A stretch of DNA of 15,192 bases from Candidatus Stercoripulliclostridium merdigallinarum (GCA_018714575.1 DVNF01000141.1:1-15192), one strand, 5' to 3'. Numbered from the stretch's first letter, positions 1-8,436 are shown. Made by a program: numbers and translations. The notes: generated by a model not told the origin, from the letters alone.

Positions 1-660
1 TTTAAATCTACCTATTTGACAGAGCTGACGATTTCCGAAAGTTTAAAATCGATAGGAGCCGAGGCGTTCAGGAATTCAAAATTAAGGGATTTAACTATTC
101 CCGACAGTTTGGAATCTTTGGGCGAAAAAGCATTTGCGGCAGGGGAATTTACTTCCGCCACGGTTCCGGTAAAATTTATCTATAACATTTTTTCCTGGTT
201 GGAACATGCCGCCGCGTTACAAACTCTGACCGTAACCGGGACGGGAACTATCGGTCACGACCCTGACGGTATTGCGGTATCCGCGCCTTTGGACGAGTAT
301 GGTTATATCGAAACAGTGATTATTGCGGATACAGTTACCGGAATAGGCGAGGCGGCTTTTGCGGGGCTGAGTAAACTTAAAACGGTTACGATAGGAGACG
401 GAGTAAAAACGATAGGCGATAACGCTTTCGGCTTGGACGGGAAGGGTTGCTATATGTTGGAAACCGTCAATATCGGTTCGGGCGTTAAATCGATAGGAGA
501 ATGCATTTTCGCAGGTTGGCATACCGAACAGCACGCCACCGGCAAACTGACTGTCAATTATGCCGGCGGAAAAATTGATTGGAATCAGAAGGTATCGAAG
601 CGTTCGAATTGGCATTTTGACGTTAAAACTAATTTGGTAATGAATTACAATGTTAAGTAA
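1..660 (+). CDS. BspA-type leucine-rich-repeat protein, 3' fragment
   Basis: The frame is open from the first base, so the gene begins upstream; 219 C-terminal residues are visible and the stop is TAA at 658-660. The protein carries degenerate LRR_5 (BspA-like) repeats of the form SLxSIGxxAF ... L..LTIPDSLESLGEKAF ... VTGIGEAAF ... LKTVTIGDGVKTIGDNAF ... LETVNIGSGVKSIGECIF. BspA-type repeats occur in secreted or surface-attached proteins of anaerobic gut and oral bacteria, and are usually linked to adhesion or protein binding. No sortase motif or C-terminal membrane anchor is seen, so any anchoring or secretion signal would be in the missing N-terminal part. A non-repeat insert (roughly residues 55-95) separates two repeat blocks. 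It is followed by its own terminator and appears unrelated to the operon downstream. Family call is confident; function is only a family-level inference. Confidence 0.85.
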   Translation, partial: FKSTYLTELTISESLKSIGAEAFRNSKLRDLTIPDSLESLGEKAFAAGEFTSATVPVKFIYNIFSWLEHAAALQTLTVTGTGTIGHDPDGIAVSAPLDEYGYIETVIIADTVTGIGEAAFAGLSKLKTVTIGDGVKTIGDNAFGLDGKGCYMLETVNIGSGVKSIGECIFAGWHTEQHATGKLTVNYAGGKIDWNQKVSKRSNWHFDVKTNLVMNYNVK

Positions 661-682
661 AATTCGATAAAGCGTTTTGAAG

Positions 683-705
683 ACTCCGCCGTCGGCGGAG
701 TTTTT
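683..705 (+). terminator. Rho-independent terminator after the LRR gene
   Basis: Arms ACTCCGCC (683-690) and GGCGGAGT (694-701) form an 8-bp GC-rich stem with a 3-nt loop, followed directly by a T run (701-705). It lies 22 bases after the LRR stop codon and separates that gene from the hydratase operon. Confidence 0.88.
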
Positions 706-725
706 CATTGATTTAAGCGCGCCGC

Positions 726-754
726 TTGCTTTTCGCGCGCAAGTGTATTATTAT
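726..754 (+). promoter_or_regulatory. Predicted sigma-A promoter of the hydratase/ior operon
   Basis: TTGCTT (726-731) and TATTAT (749-754) are separated by exactly 17 bases. Transcription would start near 761, giving a leader of about 24 nt with GGAG (776-779) placed 5 bases before the ATG at 785. An inverted repeat CTTGC (725-729) / GCAAG (739-743) overlaps the -35 box and spacer, and GCGCGC occurs at 717-722 and 735-740; these could be an operator, but that is inference. Confidence 0.6.
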
Positions 755-784
755 ATAAAATAGAAATTTTTACTTGGAGAGAGT

Positions 785-3007
785 ATGATAAAACTTTTTA
801 GCGGAAAATACCGTTACTCGGGCGGTAGCTTTTCGGCAGCGCAGGACAATACCGGCTACGAAAAGACGATGGCGTATAAAATAATCGCCGCGCATTCCGA
901 GGTCACACCCGAACCCGGAAAGGGAGTCAGAATCAAATTCGACGCTTTGGCTTCGCACGACATCACCTACGTAGGTATCATTCAAACGGCTCGTGCGATA
1001 GGATTGGAAAAATTTCCCGTTCCGTACGTTTTGACCAACTGTCATAACTCGCTTTGCGCCGTAGGCGGCACGATCAACGAGGACGACCATGTTTTCGGAC
1101 TGACCGCAGCAAAAAAATACGGCGGTATCTACGTTCCGCCGCACTTTGCCGTCATACATACTTTTATGCGCGAAAACTTCGCCGCCGCGGGTAAAATGAT
1201 TTTGGGTTCCGATTCCCATACTCGTTATGGCGCTTTGGGCACAATGGCGATAGGCGAAGGCGGTCCCGAACTTGTAAAACAGATCATCGGTAAAACTTAC
1301 GATCTGAAGTACCCCGAAGTAATAGCCGTAGAATTGAAAGGCGCTCCTAAAAAGGGAGTAGGTCCTCAGGACGTGGCTTTGGCTATCATCGGCGCGGTGT
1401 TCCCGAACGGCTTTGTCAAGAACAAGGTCATGGAATTTGTCGGCGAAGGCATCAAAAACCTGCCGATAGAATACAGGAACGGTATAGACGTCATGACTAC
1501 GGAAACGACCTGCCTCAGCTCCGTGTGGGAAACGGACGAGGAAGTCGAAACCTATATGATAAAACACCAAAGGGGCGGCGATTACAAAAAACTCGCTCCG
1601 GAGGACGGAGCGCTGTACGACGGATATATTTCCGTAGACTTGTCTGCGGTAGAGCCGATGATCGCGTTGCCGTTCCATCCCTCCAACGTCTATAAATTGA
1701 AAGATCTGATCGCAAACCCTTACGACATCTTGTCCGAATGTGAAAGAAAAGGCAGGGAGTTATTGAAAAACGACGCCTTTAACTTGACTTCGAAAATAGA
1801 CAAACAGGGCAGGATCATCGTGGACCAAGCCGTTATCGCAGGCTGTGCGGGCGGCACTTACGACAATATTTTTGCCGCGTCCAGGATACTGCGCGGCGGC
1901 AATATCGGAAAGGCTTTGAATTTCAGCGTATATTGCGGATCGCAACCCATTTATTCCGATTTGTCCAGGAAGGGTGTGTTGGCAGAACTGACAGACGCCG
2001 GAGTTATCGTCAAAACTTCATTCTGCGGACCCTGCTTCGGCGCAGGCGACGTGCCGCAAAACAACGGTTTTTCGATCAGACATACGACCAGGAACTTTGA
2101 AAACCGCGAAGGCTCGAAGCCCGGCGAAGGGCAGATCGCTTCGGTGGCTTTGATGGATTCCAGGAGCATTGCCGCTACCGCAAGAAACGGCGGAGTCCTG
2201 ACCGCGGCAACCGATATCGATTACGACGACAACATTCCTGCCGCCGATTATTCGGCTGCGGCATACCGTAACCGCGTATATTTCGGATTTGGAAAACCCG
2301 ACGAAAACGAAAAATTGGTGTTGGGTCCGAACATCACCGACATTCCGCGCATCCCCGTTCTAAAGGAAAACCTGATAATGAAAGTGGCGGCGGTCATTTC
2401 CGATCCCGTGACCACGACGGACGAGCTGATTCCGTCGGGGGAAACTTCGTCTTACAGGTCCAATCCTTTGCGCCTTGCGGAGTTTACTCTGTCCAGAAAA
2501 GTTCCCGAATACGTTTCACGCGCAAAGGCGGTAAAAGCCGCCGAAGCCGAGGTGGAAGCCGGCACGATCCCCGAGGACTACCGGCGCGCTTTTGAAATTT
2601 TGGGTTGCACGCCCGAAAACGCGGAGATAGGTTCCGTGGTTTACGCGGTAAAGCCGGGTGACGGTTCCGCAAGGGAACAGGCGGCTTCGTCGCAAAGAGT
2701 GTTGGGCGGCATAGCCAATATAGCCAAGGAATACGCTACAAAGCGTTACCGTTCCAACCTGATAAATTGGGGCATGTTCCCGTTCAGGTATGACGGCGCT
2801 CCGTCCGATTTCAAAGTCGGCGATCTTATTTTGATAAAAGATCCCGTTGCGGCGTTGGAAAAGGGCGAAACTTCGGCAACTGTGCTGTCAGATTCGGTAC
2901 GGACGATACGCCTTACCGTAGACCCGATGACGGCGGAAGAGAAAAAGATCATCGCCGCCGGTTGCTTGATAAATTACAACAGGCAGACCATGGGAGGTAA
3001 AAAATAA
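785..3007 (+). CDS. Aconitase-superfamily hydratase (YbhJ-like), substrate unknown
   Basis: A 740-residue single-chain protein of the aconitase/isopropylmalate isomerase superfamily, closest in character to the uncharacterised YbhJ-type hydratases. Seen: LGSDSHTRYGALG (about 140-152); three candidate [4Fe-4S] ligands, Cys354 (AGCAGG) and Cys414/Cys417 in CGPC; the NFENREG motif near 437-443; SRSIAATA near 459-466; and a C-terminal swivel-like domain with YATKRYRSN near 650-658. That last element sits where true aconitases have the substrate-binding SREH loop, so citrate/isocitrate is probably not the substrate. Family knowledge predicts a cluster-dependent dehydration/rehydration of a hydroxy acid in the cytoplasm. 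The ATG at 785 is preferred because GGAGAGAG lies just upstream; an in-frame ATG at 869 (MAYKIIAAHSE) is possible. It leads the operon, and its TAA overlaps the next gene's ATG by one base (TAATG), implying translational coupling. Confidence 0.85.
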   Translation: MIKLFSGKYRYSGGSFSAAQDNTGYEKTMAYKIIAAHSEVTPEPGKGVRIKFDALASHDITYVGIIQTARAIGLEKFPVPYVLTNCHNSLCAVGGTINEDDHVFGLTAAKKYGGIYVPPHFAVIHTFMRENFAAAGKMILGSDSHTRYGALGTMAIGEGGPELVKQIIGKTYDLKYPEVIAVELKGAPKKGVGPQDVALAIIGAVFPNGFVKNKVMEFVGEGIKNLPIEYRNGIDVMTTETTCLSSVWETDEEVETYMIKHQRGGDYKKLAPEDGALYDGYISVDLSAVEPMIALPFHPSNVYKLKDLIANPYDILSECERKGRELLKNDAFNLTSKIDKQGRIIVDQAVIAGCAGGTYDNIFAASRILRGGNIGKALNFSVYCGSQPIYSDLSRKGVLAELTDAGVIVKTSFCGPCFGAGDVPQNNGFSIRHTTRNFENREGSKPGEGQIASVALMDSRSIAATARNGGVLTAATDIDYDDNIPAADYSAAAYRNRVYFGFGKPDENEKLVLGPNITDIPRIPVLKENLIMKVAAVISDPVTTTDELIPSGETSSYRSNPLRLAEFTLSRKVPEYVSRAKAVKAAEAEVEAGTIPEDYRRAFEILGCTPENAEIGSVVYAVKPGDGSAREQAASSQRVLGGIANIAKEYATKRYRSNLINWGMFPFRYDGAPSDFKVGDLILIKDPVAALEKGETSATVLSDSVRTIRLTVDPMTAEEKKIIAAGCLINYNRQTMGGKK

Positions 3008-4305
3008 TGATATACGATCCCGTTCACGAGTGTATGCCCGTAGAAAAAATGCGCGAATTGCAATTGGAAAGATTGCAAAAAATAGTCGCTTACGCATACG
3101 AAAAGGTGCCTTTTTACAGAAAAAAGTATGACGAGGCAGGCGTAAAGCCTTCCGATATAAAATGTTTGGAAGACATCAGAAAGTTGCCGTTTACGGTAAA
3201 AAGCGACCTGAGGGACAATTATCCTTACGGATTATTGGCAGTGGAAAAAACCAAATTAAAACGTATCCACGCTTCGTCGGGAACTTCCGGAAAACCCACC
3301 GTGGTTTGTTACACCGATCACGATATGGAAGTATGGTCCGATTGTTGCGCCCGTCTGGCGGCTGCCGCCGGAGTCAACGGCGACGATATAGTCCAGGTTT
3401 CCTTCGGATACGGATTGTTTACAGGCGCTTTGGGAATGCACCAGGGCTGTGAAAAATTGGGCGCAGCCATAATCCCGGCGTCTTCCGGCAATACCGAAAG
3501 ACAGGTGATGCTGTTGAAAGACTTGGAAGCCACCGTTTTGGTATGCACTCCGTCCTATGCGCTGTATATCGGCGAGATCATGGAAAAATTGGGATACTCG
3601 AAAAAGGATCTGAAACTGCGTATAGGCTTGTTCGGCTCCGAGGCTTCGACGGAGGAAATGCACCGCGAGATCGCAAAAAAATTGGGAATATTTACCAACG
3701 ATAACTACGGCTTGTCCGAATTGATCGGACCCGGTGTGTCCGGCGAATGTACCGAAAAATGCGGCATGCACATCAACGAGGACCATTTCTATCCCGAGGT
3801 TCTGAACCCCGAAACCTTTGAGCCCGTTCCGGACGGCACATACGGCGAATTGGTACTGACTTCTTTGACCAAAGAGGGAATGCCCGTTATCCGTTACCGC
3901 ACAAAGGACATAACCGCCTTGGATCACAGCCCTTGCAAGTGCGGCAGGACTACCGTCAGAATGGCGAAACTGCGCGGCAGAACGGACGATATGCTGATAA
4001 TCAGAGGCGTAAACGTATTCCCGTCCCAGATCGAGGGAGTATTGATGAATATGCCCGAAGTCGGCGGTCAATACGAGATCACCGTCTATCGCGAAGGATA
4101 TATGGACAAGCTGGAAGTCAGAGTCGAAGTCGCCGACGGCAGCTATCTGACCGATTTCAACAAATTGGAAGCGTTGCGCCAAAAGATCAAACACAACTTA
4201 CGCACCGTGTTGCAAATCGACGCCATAGTCAAATTGGTAGAGCCGTTGTCGTTGAAACGGTACGAAGGCAAGTCGAAGCGCGTAACCGACCTTAGAAAAA
4301 TATAA
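3007..4305 (+). CDS. paaK: Phenylacetate-CoA ligase family protein, copy 1
   Basis: 432 residues, full family length, of the adenylate-forming phenylacetate-CoA ligase type: aryl acid + ATP + CoA gives aryl-acyl-CoA + AMP + PPi, possibly run in reverse during fermentation. Seen in order: P-loop SSGTSGKPT (90-98), YGLSE (234-238), a CKCGRT element (310-315), RYRTKDI (296-302), the hinge/C-domain stretch GRTDDMLIIRGVNVFPSQIE (324-343) and a C-terminal Lys in RYEGKSKRV (Lys422, position of the catalytic lysine). Additional cysteines occur at GECTEKC (about 248-252). GGGAGG at 2992-2997 supplies the ribosome site inside the hydratase end. It is the first of two paralogues flanking iorAB. The aryl substrate cannot be read from sequence; phenylacetate, 4-hydroxyphenylacetate or indoleacetate are likely from context. 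Confidence 0.9.
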   Translation: MIYDPVHECMPVEKMRELQLERLQKIVAYAYEKVPFYRKKYDEAGVKPSDIKCLEDIRKLPFTVKSDLRDNYPYGLLAVEKTKLKRIHASSGTSGKPTVVCYTDHDMEVWSDCCARLAAAAGVNGDDIVQVSFGYGLFTGALGMHQGCEKLGAAIIPASSGNTERQVMLLKDLEATVLVCTPSYALYIGEIMEKLGYSKKDLKLRIGLFGSEASTEEMHREIAKKLGIFTNDNYGLSELIGPGVSGECTEKCGMHINEDHFYPEVLNPETFEPVPDGTYGELVLTSLTKEGMPVIRYRTKDITALDHSPCKCGRTTVRMAKLRGRTDDMLIIRGVNVFPSQIEGVLMNMPEVGGQYEITVYREGYMDKLEVRVEVADGSYLTDFNKLEALRQKIKHNLRTVLQIDAIVKLVEPLSLKRYEGKSKRVTDLRKI

Positions 4306-4338
4306 CCCGGCAAAATATACCTAAAAAGGAAAAAATAT

Positions 4339-6051
4339 ATGAAGAAATTGATGCTGACAAACGAAGCGGTGGCGCGCGGCGCATGGGAAGCGGGAGTAAA
4401 AGTCGTTTCCTCTTATCCCGGAACGCCGTCCACCGAGATCACGGAGTTTGCCGCGAAGTACCCCGAAATGTACGTCGAATGGGCTCCGAACGAGAAAGTA
4501 GCAACAGAAGTCGCCGTAGGCGCAGCCGCCGCCGGCGTAAGATCGATGTGTTGCATGAAACACGTCGGAGTCAACGTCGCAGCCGACCCGCTGTTTACCG
4601 CCGCTTATACCGGAGTGAACGGAGGTATGGTTTTGGTAGTGGCGGACGATCCGGCAATGCACTCTTCGCAAAACGAACAGGATTCCAGGTTTTACGCCAG
4701 AAGCGCTCACGTTCCTATGTTGGAACCCGCAGATTCAGCCGAAGCTAAGGAATATTTGAAACGCGCTTTCGATCTGTCCGAAGAATACGATACCCCCGTC
4801 ATGTTGCGCCTGACCACGCGTTCGGCGCACGCGCAAAGTTTCGTGGAATTGGGCGAACGAGTAGAAAGGGAACCCAAACCCTTTGTAAAGGATGTCAAAA
4901 AGTGGGTAATGATGCCTGCGGCGGCACGCGGCAGACATATCAAGGTAGAGGAAAGGGAACGTAAACTTTCCGCCGCGGAACTGCCCGAATTTTATTCGGT
5001 AGAGATGCGTTCGAAAAAGACGGGCATAGTCACTTTGGGCGCAGTTTACCAATATGTAAAGGAGGCGACCGACGCGTCCGTTTTCAAAGTCGGTATGGTA
5101 TATCCGCTGCCGATACAGGCGATCAAAAAATTTGCCGAAAGCGTCGACGAATTGATAGTATGCGAGGAGCTGGAACCTTTTATCGAAAACCAGTTAAAGG
5201 CGCACGGCATAGCATGTCGCGGTAAGGAAATTTTCGGATTGCAAGGAGAATTTTCCCCGGCGTTCATTCGCGAAAAATTGTACGGGGTAAAAGCTCCGGC
5301 GCCTACGACCGGCGCTCCCGGCAGACCTCCCGTCATGTGCGCCGGCTGCCCGCACAGGGGCGTGTTCTATGTGTTGAATAAGCTGAAACTGAACGTTTCC
5401 GGCGATATAGGCTGCTATACTTTGGGCGCGAACCCTCCGCTGTCCGCAGTCGATATATGCGTTTGCATGGGAGCCAGCATAGGTATGGCGCACGGCTTTG
5501 ACAAGGCGGATTCGCCGCTGAAGAGAAAGACGGTTGCCGTCATCGGCGATTCGACGTTCGTGCATTCCGGCATTACGGGACTTATCAACCAAGTTTATAA
5601 TAAAGGTACGGCTACGACGATAATTTTGGATAACTCGATAACAGGTATGACGGGGCATCAGGATAACCCGGCTACCGGAAAGACGATTACCGGCGAAGCT
5701 ACCGCTAAATTGGATCTGGTAAAGTTGTGCGAAGCTATCGGAGTGGGCTCTGTCAGAGTGGTGGACGCGTATGACCTTGCCGCAGTAGAAAACGCCGTCA
5801 AAGAAGAGATCGCAAACGAAACCGTTTCCGTGATAATTGCCAGGCGGCCTTGCGCGTTGCTGACTAAATCTTATCCCCCGGCATTCTCGATAGACCCCGA
5901 CAAGTGCATCAAATGCCGCTCTTGCCTTAGGATCGGCTGCCCCGCGATAGAATTTATCGGCGGAAAGGTCAGGATCAACAAGGAACTTTGCGTGGCTTGC
6001 GGAGTGTGCAAACAGCTCTGCCGCTTCGGCGCGATAAAGGAGGGCAAATAA
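4339..6051 (+). CDS. iorA: Indolepyruvate:ferredoxin oxidoreductase, alpha subunit
   Basis: 570 residues, the normal size for IorA, a fusion of pyrimidine-binding, transketolase-C-like, TPP-binding and ferredoxin domains. With IorB it oxidatively decarboxylates aryl-pyruvates to aryl-acetyl-CoA, CO2 and reduced ferredoxin in the cytoplasm. Seen: N-terminal YPGTPSTEI (26-34) and the WAPNEKVATEVA segment (48-59) of the pyrimidine-binding domain; CAGCPHRG (334-341); the TPP/Mg motif GDS (403-405) with Asn432 in LDNSITGMTGHQ; and two C-terminal 4Fe-4S motifs, Cys523/526/529/534 and Cys551/554/557/561. AAGGA at 4326-4330 lies 8 bases before the ATG. The iorB ATG follows the stop with no gap. Identification is strong; the preferred aryl-pyruvate is not determinable from sequence. 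Confidence 0.95.
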   Translation: MKKLMLTNEAVARGAWEAGVKVVSSYPGTPSTEITEFAAKYPEMYVEWAPNEKVATEVAVGAAAAGVRSMCCMKHVGVNVAADPLFTAAYTGVNGGMVLVVADDPAMHSSQNEQDSRFYARSAHVPMLEPADSAEAKEYLKRAFDLSEEYDTPVMLRLTTRSAHAQSFVELGERVEREPKPFVKDVKKWVMMPAAARGRHIKVEERERKLSAAELPEFYSVEMRSKKTGIVTLGAVYQYVKEATDASVFKVGMVYPLPIQAIKKFAESVDELIVCEELEPFIENQLKAHGIACRGKEIFGLQGEFSPAFIREKLYGVKAPAPTTGAPGRPPVMCAGCPHRGVFYVLNKLKLNVSGDIGCYTLGANPPLSAVDICVCMGASIGMAHGFDKADSPLKRKTVAVIGDSTFVHSGITGLINQVYNKGTATTIILDNSITGMTGHQDNPATGKTITGEATAKLDLVKLCEAIGVGSVRVVDAYDLAAVENAVKEEIANETVSVIIARRPCALLTKSYPPAFSIDPDKCIKCRSCLRIGCPAIEFIGGKVRINKELCVACGVCKQLCRFGAIKEGK

Positions 6052-6630
6052 ATGAAATCGATGAACGTATTGATAGTCGGCGTAGGCGGTCAGGGCACGT
6101 TGTTGGCCAGCAGGGTGCTGGGCGCGATGGCTACCGTAATGGGTGCCGATTGCAAACTCAGCGAAGTCCACGGTATGAGCCAGAGAGGCGGTTCCGTAGT
6201 AACTCACGTCAGGATAGGCTCCGACATAGCCGCCGCCATAGTCAGCCCCGGCGAAGCCGATTTCGTATTGGCTTTCGAAAAATTGGAAGCGTTGCGCTTT
6301 TCGTATTACGTAAAGCCGGACGGCGTTATTTTGGTAAACGATCAGGAGATCATGCCCATGCCGGTAATTACCGGAGCGGAAGAATATCCGACCGATATTT
6401 ACGAACGCATCGCAGCCGCAGGTCACAAATATTTCAAAGTGCCTGCGTTGGAGCTTGCCGAGCAAGCGGGTAATTCCAAATCCGTCAACATCGTACTGAT
6501 AGGCGCTTTGGCAAAGATGAACGACATACCTTACGAAACAGCCGAAGCCGCAGTAAAAGCCGCGGTTCCCGCAAAATTCCTGGCAGTAAACCTGAAAGCG
6601 TTACAGCTGGGATATAACTATAAAGCTTAA
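6052..6630 (+). CDS. iorB: Indolepyruvate:ferredoxin oxidoreductase, beta subunit
   Basis: 192 residues, the usual IorB length, corresponding to the gamma domain of pyruvate:ferredoxin oxidoreductases that contributes to CoA binding. The N-terminal GVGGQGTLLASRVLG (10-24) is the family signature, followed by the SEVHGMSQRGGSVVTHVRIG block that is highly typical of IorB. The ATG is immediately next to the iorA stop, and AAGGAGGG (6037-6044) within the end of iorA is the ribosome site, so the two subunits should be made stoichiometrically. It ends with TAA at 6628-6630. Confidence 0.95.
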   Translation: MKSMNVLIVGVGGQGTLLASRVLGAMATVMGADCKLSEVHGMSQRGGSVVTHVRIGSDIAAAIVSPGEADFVLAFEKLEALRFSYYVKPDGVILVNDQEIMPMPVITGAEEYPTDIYERIAAAGHKYFKVPALELAEQAGNSKSVNIVLIGALAKMNDIPYETAEAAVKAAVPAKFLAVNLKALQLGYNYKA

Positions 6631-6658
6631 AACCGAATCAACGGAGGAAATACATATT

Positions 6659-7960
6659 ATGCAATACTACAACGAGCGCGTGGAGCGCATGAGCCGCGAC
6701 GAAAAACACGCTTTGCAAAGCGAGCGGTTGAAAAAAGTAGTCAAATTGGCGTATGAACGCTGTAAGCCGTATCGTCAGAAGATGATAGACGCCGGAGTAA
6801 CCCCGGAAGACATCAACTCCATAGACGATATAGTCAAATTGCCGTTCACGACTAAACAGGATCTGCGTAACAATTATCCTTTCGGAATGTTTTCCGCGCC
6901 TATGGACGATATCGTCAGGATCCACGCTTCGTCGGGTACGACCGGCAAATTGACCGTTGCCGGCAGCACGCAACACGACTTGGACGACTGGGCGGAAGCC
7001 GTTGCCAGAGGTATGGCGTCCTGCGGAGTTACGAAAAAATCGATTGTCCACGTCGCTTACGGATACGGTTTGTTTACGGGCGGATTGGGCGCTCATGACG
7101 GCGCGACTTTGTTGGGCGCCGCCGTAGTCCCGGCATCGGCAGGCAACACCGTCAGACAACTGACTTTGATAAAGGATTTCAAAGCCGATACCTTGTGCTG
7201 CACCCCGTCCTATGCCGTGTACCTGGCGGACGAGTTCAAAAAAGCCGGTATCTCCGTAGACGAACTGAATTTGAAACAAGGTTTCTTCGGCGCCGAACCG
7301 TGGAGCGAAGAAATGCGCGTAAAGATACAGGAAGGTTTGGGCTTGAAAGCTTTCGATATATACGGCCTCAGCGAAATTTCCGGACCCGGAGTCGCTACCG
7401 AATGTATTTATCAGGCAGGTCCTCACGTCCAGGACGATATGTTCTATCCCGAGATCATCGACCCGAATACCTTGGAAAGAGTGCCCGACGGACAGCGCGG
7501 CGAATTGGTGTTTACTACGATAGATAAAACGGGCATGCCTCTGATCAGGTACAGGACCAGGGATATTTGCTCGATCATATCCGAACCTTGTAAGTGCGGC
7601 AGGACTACGGTCCGTTTGGGCAGGATCACCGGCAGAACGGACGACATGCTGATCATCAGGGGAGTAAACGTATTCCCGTCCCAAATCGAATCGGTCTTGA
7701 TAAAGGATCAACGCGTCAGCCCCCATTATCATATCACGATAGACCGTATCAACAATCTGGACGTCATGAGTATCGAAGTCGAGTTACAAAGGAACGTGGC
7801 TTTCGACGAAATATCCGAAATCGAAGCCATGCAAAAGAAGCTGACCGCCGACATAGCTTCGGCAATAGGCGTATCCGCCAAAGTAAAACTAGTCCACAGC
7901 GGCACCGTTCCCAGAAGCGAAGGCAAAGCCGTATTCGTCACCGACAACAGGAAAATTTAG
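6659..7960 (+). CDS. paaK: Phenylacetate-CoA ligase family protein, copy 2 (divergent P-loop)
   Basis: 433 residues, full length, same family as the gene at 3007 and clearly paralogous (shared GYGLFTG, CTPSYA, YGLSE, CKCGRTTVR, GRTDDMLIIRGVNVFPSQIE). The catalytic C-terminal lysine lies in VPRSEGKAVFV, the more canonical form. The P-loop reads SSGTTGKLTVAGST (91-104) where the family normally has GKPTVVGYT, so a Pro-to-Leu and a Tyr-to-Ser change sit in or beside the ATP-binding loop; this could tune activity or substrate. GGAGG at 6643-6647 is 11 bases from the ATG, a slightly long spacing. The stop codon overlaps the AGGAGG of the ACT gene. Having one ligase on either side of iorAB suggests different acyl substrates or opposite working directions, but that is inference. 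Confidence 0.9.
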   Translation: MQYYNERVERMSRDEKHALQSERLKKVVKLAYERCKPYRQKMIDAGVTPEDINSIDDIVKLPFTTKQDLRNNYPFGMFSAPMDDIVRIHASSGTTGKLTVAGSTQHDLDDWAEAVARGMASCGVTKKSIVHVAYGYGLFTGGLGAHDGATLLGAAVVPASAGNTVRQLTLIKDFKADTLCCTPSYAVYLADEFKKAGISVDELNLKQGFFGAEPWSEEMRVKIQEGLGLKAFDIYGLSEISGPGVATECIYQAGPHVQDDMFYPEIIDPNTLERVPDGQRGELVFTTIDKTGMPLIRYRTRDICSIISEPCKCGRTTVRLGRITGRTDDMLIIRGVNVFPSQIESVLIKDQRVSPHYHITIDRINNLDVMSIEVELQRNVAFDEISEIEAMQKKLTADIASAIGVSAKVKLVHSGTVPRSEGKAVFVTDNRKI

Positions 7961-7970
7961 GAGGTTTGAA

Positions 7971-8393
7971 ATGTTAGTCAACCAAATTGCTGTATTTTTG
8001 GAAAACAGAAAGGGCAGGATCTGCGAATTTTCGCGCGTATTGAAAGAAGCTGACGTCAACATTCAGGCGATGAGTATTGCCGATACCATGGAGTACGGCA
8101 TATTGCGCGCTATCACCGATAACAACGAAAAAGCCATCAAAGTGTTGAAAGAAAACGGTTTCAACGTAGCTTCCACCGACTTGGTAGGCTTTAAGGTCGA
8201 CGACAAACCGGGCGAAATGTATAAGGTTTTACAAATCTTGGACGAACATAAGATAAATATCGCTTATCTGTATTCCTTCGCAAGGGCAGGCGCCGCAAAA
8301 TCGGTAATTCTGCTGAAGGTGGACGACAACGACGAGACGATGAAGATATTGAAAGCCAGCGGTATAAATCTGATAGACGACAACGTGCTGTAA
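7971..8393 (+). CDS. Tandem ACT-domain protein
   Basis: 140 residues consisting of two ACT domains and nothing else: residues about 1-68 (QIAVFLENRKGRICEFSRVLKEADVNIQ) and about 70-140 (DLVGFKVDDKPGEMYKVLQILDEHKINIAYLYSF). ACT domains bind small ligands, most often amino acids, usually at dimer interfaces. Stand-alone double-ACT proteins are commonly found next to paaK and ior genes in anaerobes, so it may sense an aromatic or branched amino acid and act on the enzymes or on expression; no DNA-binding or catalytic domain is present. AGGAGG (7959-7964) overlaps the preceding stop codon and is 6 bases from the ATG. Last gene of the operon, followed by a hairpin. Confidence 0.9.
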   Translation: MLVNQIAVFLENRKGRICEFSRVLKEADVNIQAMSIADTMEYGILRAITDNNEKAIKVLKENGFNVASTDLVGFKVDDKPGEMYKVLQILDEHKINIAYLYSFARAGAAKSVILLKVDDNDETMKILKASGINLIDDNVL

Positions 8394-8406
8394 AAAAGGC
8401 TTTAAC

Positions 8407-8436
8407 TTCCGCCCGACGCGTTCGGGCGGAAACTTT
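8407..8436 (+). terminator. Probable terminator at the end of the ior operon
   Basis: Perfect 10-bp stem TTCCGCCCGA (8407-8416) / TCGGGCGGAA (8422-8431) with a 5-nt loop, 13 bases after the ACT stop. The T tract is weak (AACTTT), so termination may be partial and some read-through into alr is possible. Confidence 0.6.

Noticed and set aside
5194..6465. Long minus-strand open frame (423 codons) opposite iorA/iorB
   Set aside because: It is a shadow of codon usage in genes with strong motifs on the plus strand; the translation is rich in His/Arg/Tyr and has no family motif. The same applies to long minus frames at 770-1678, 3256-4194, 6638-7732 and 13497-14423.
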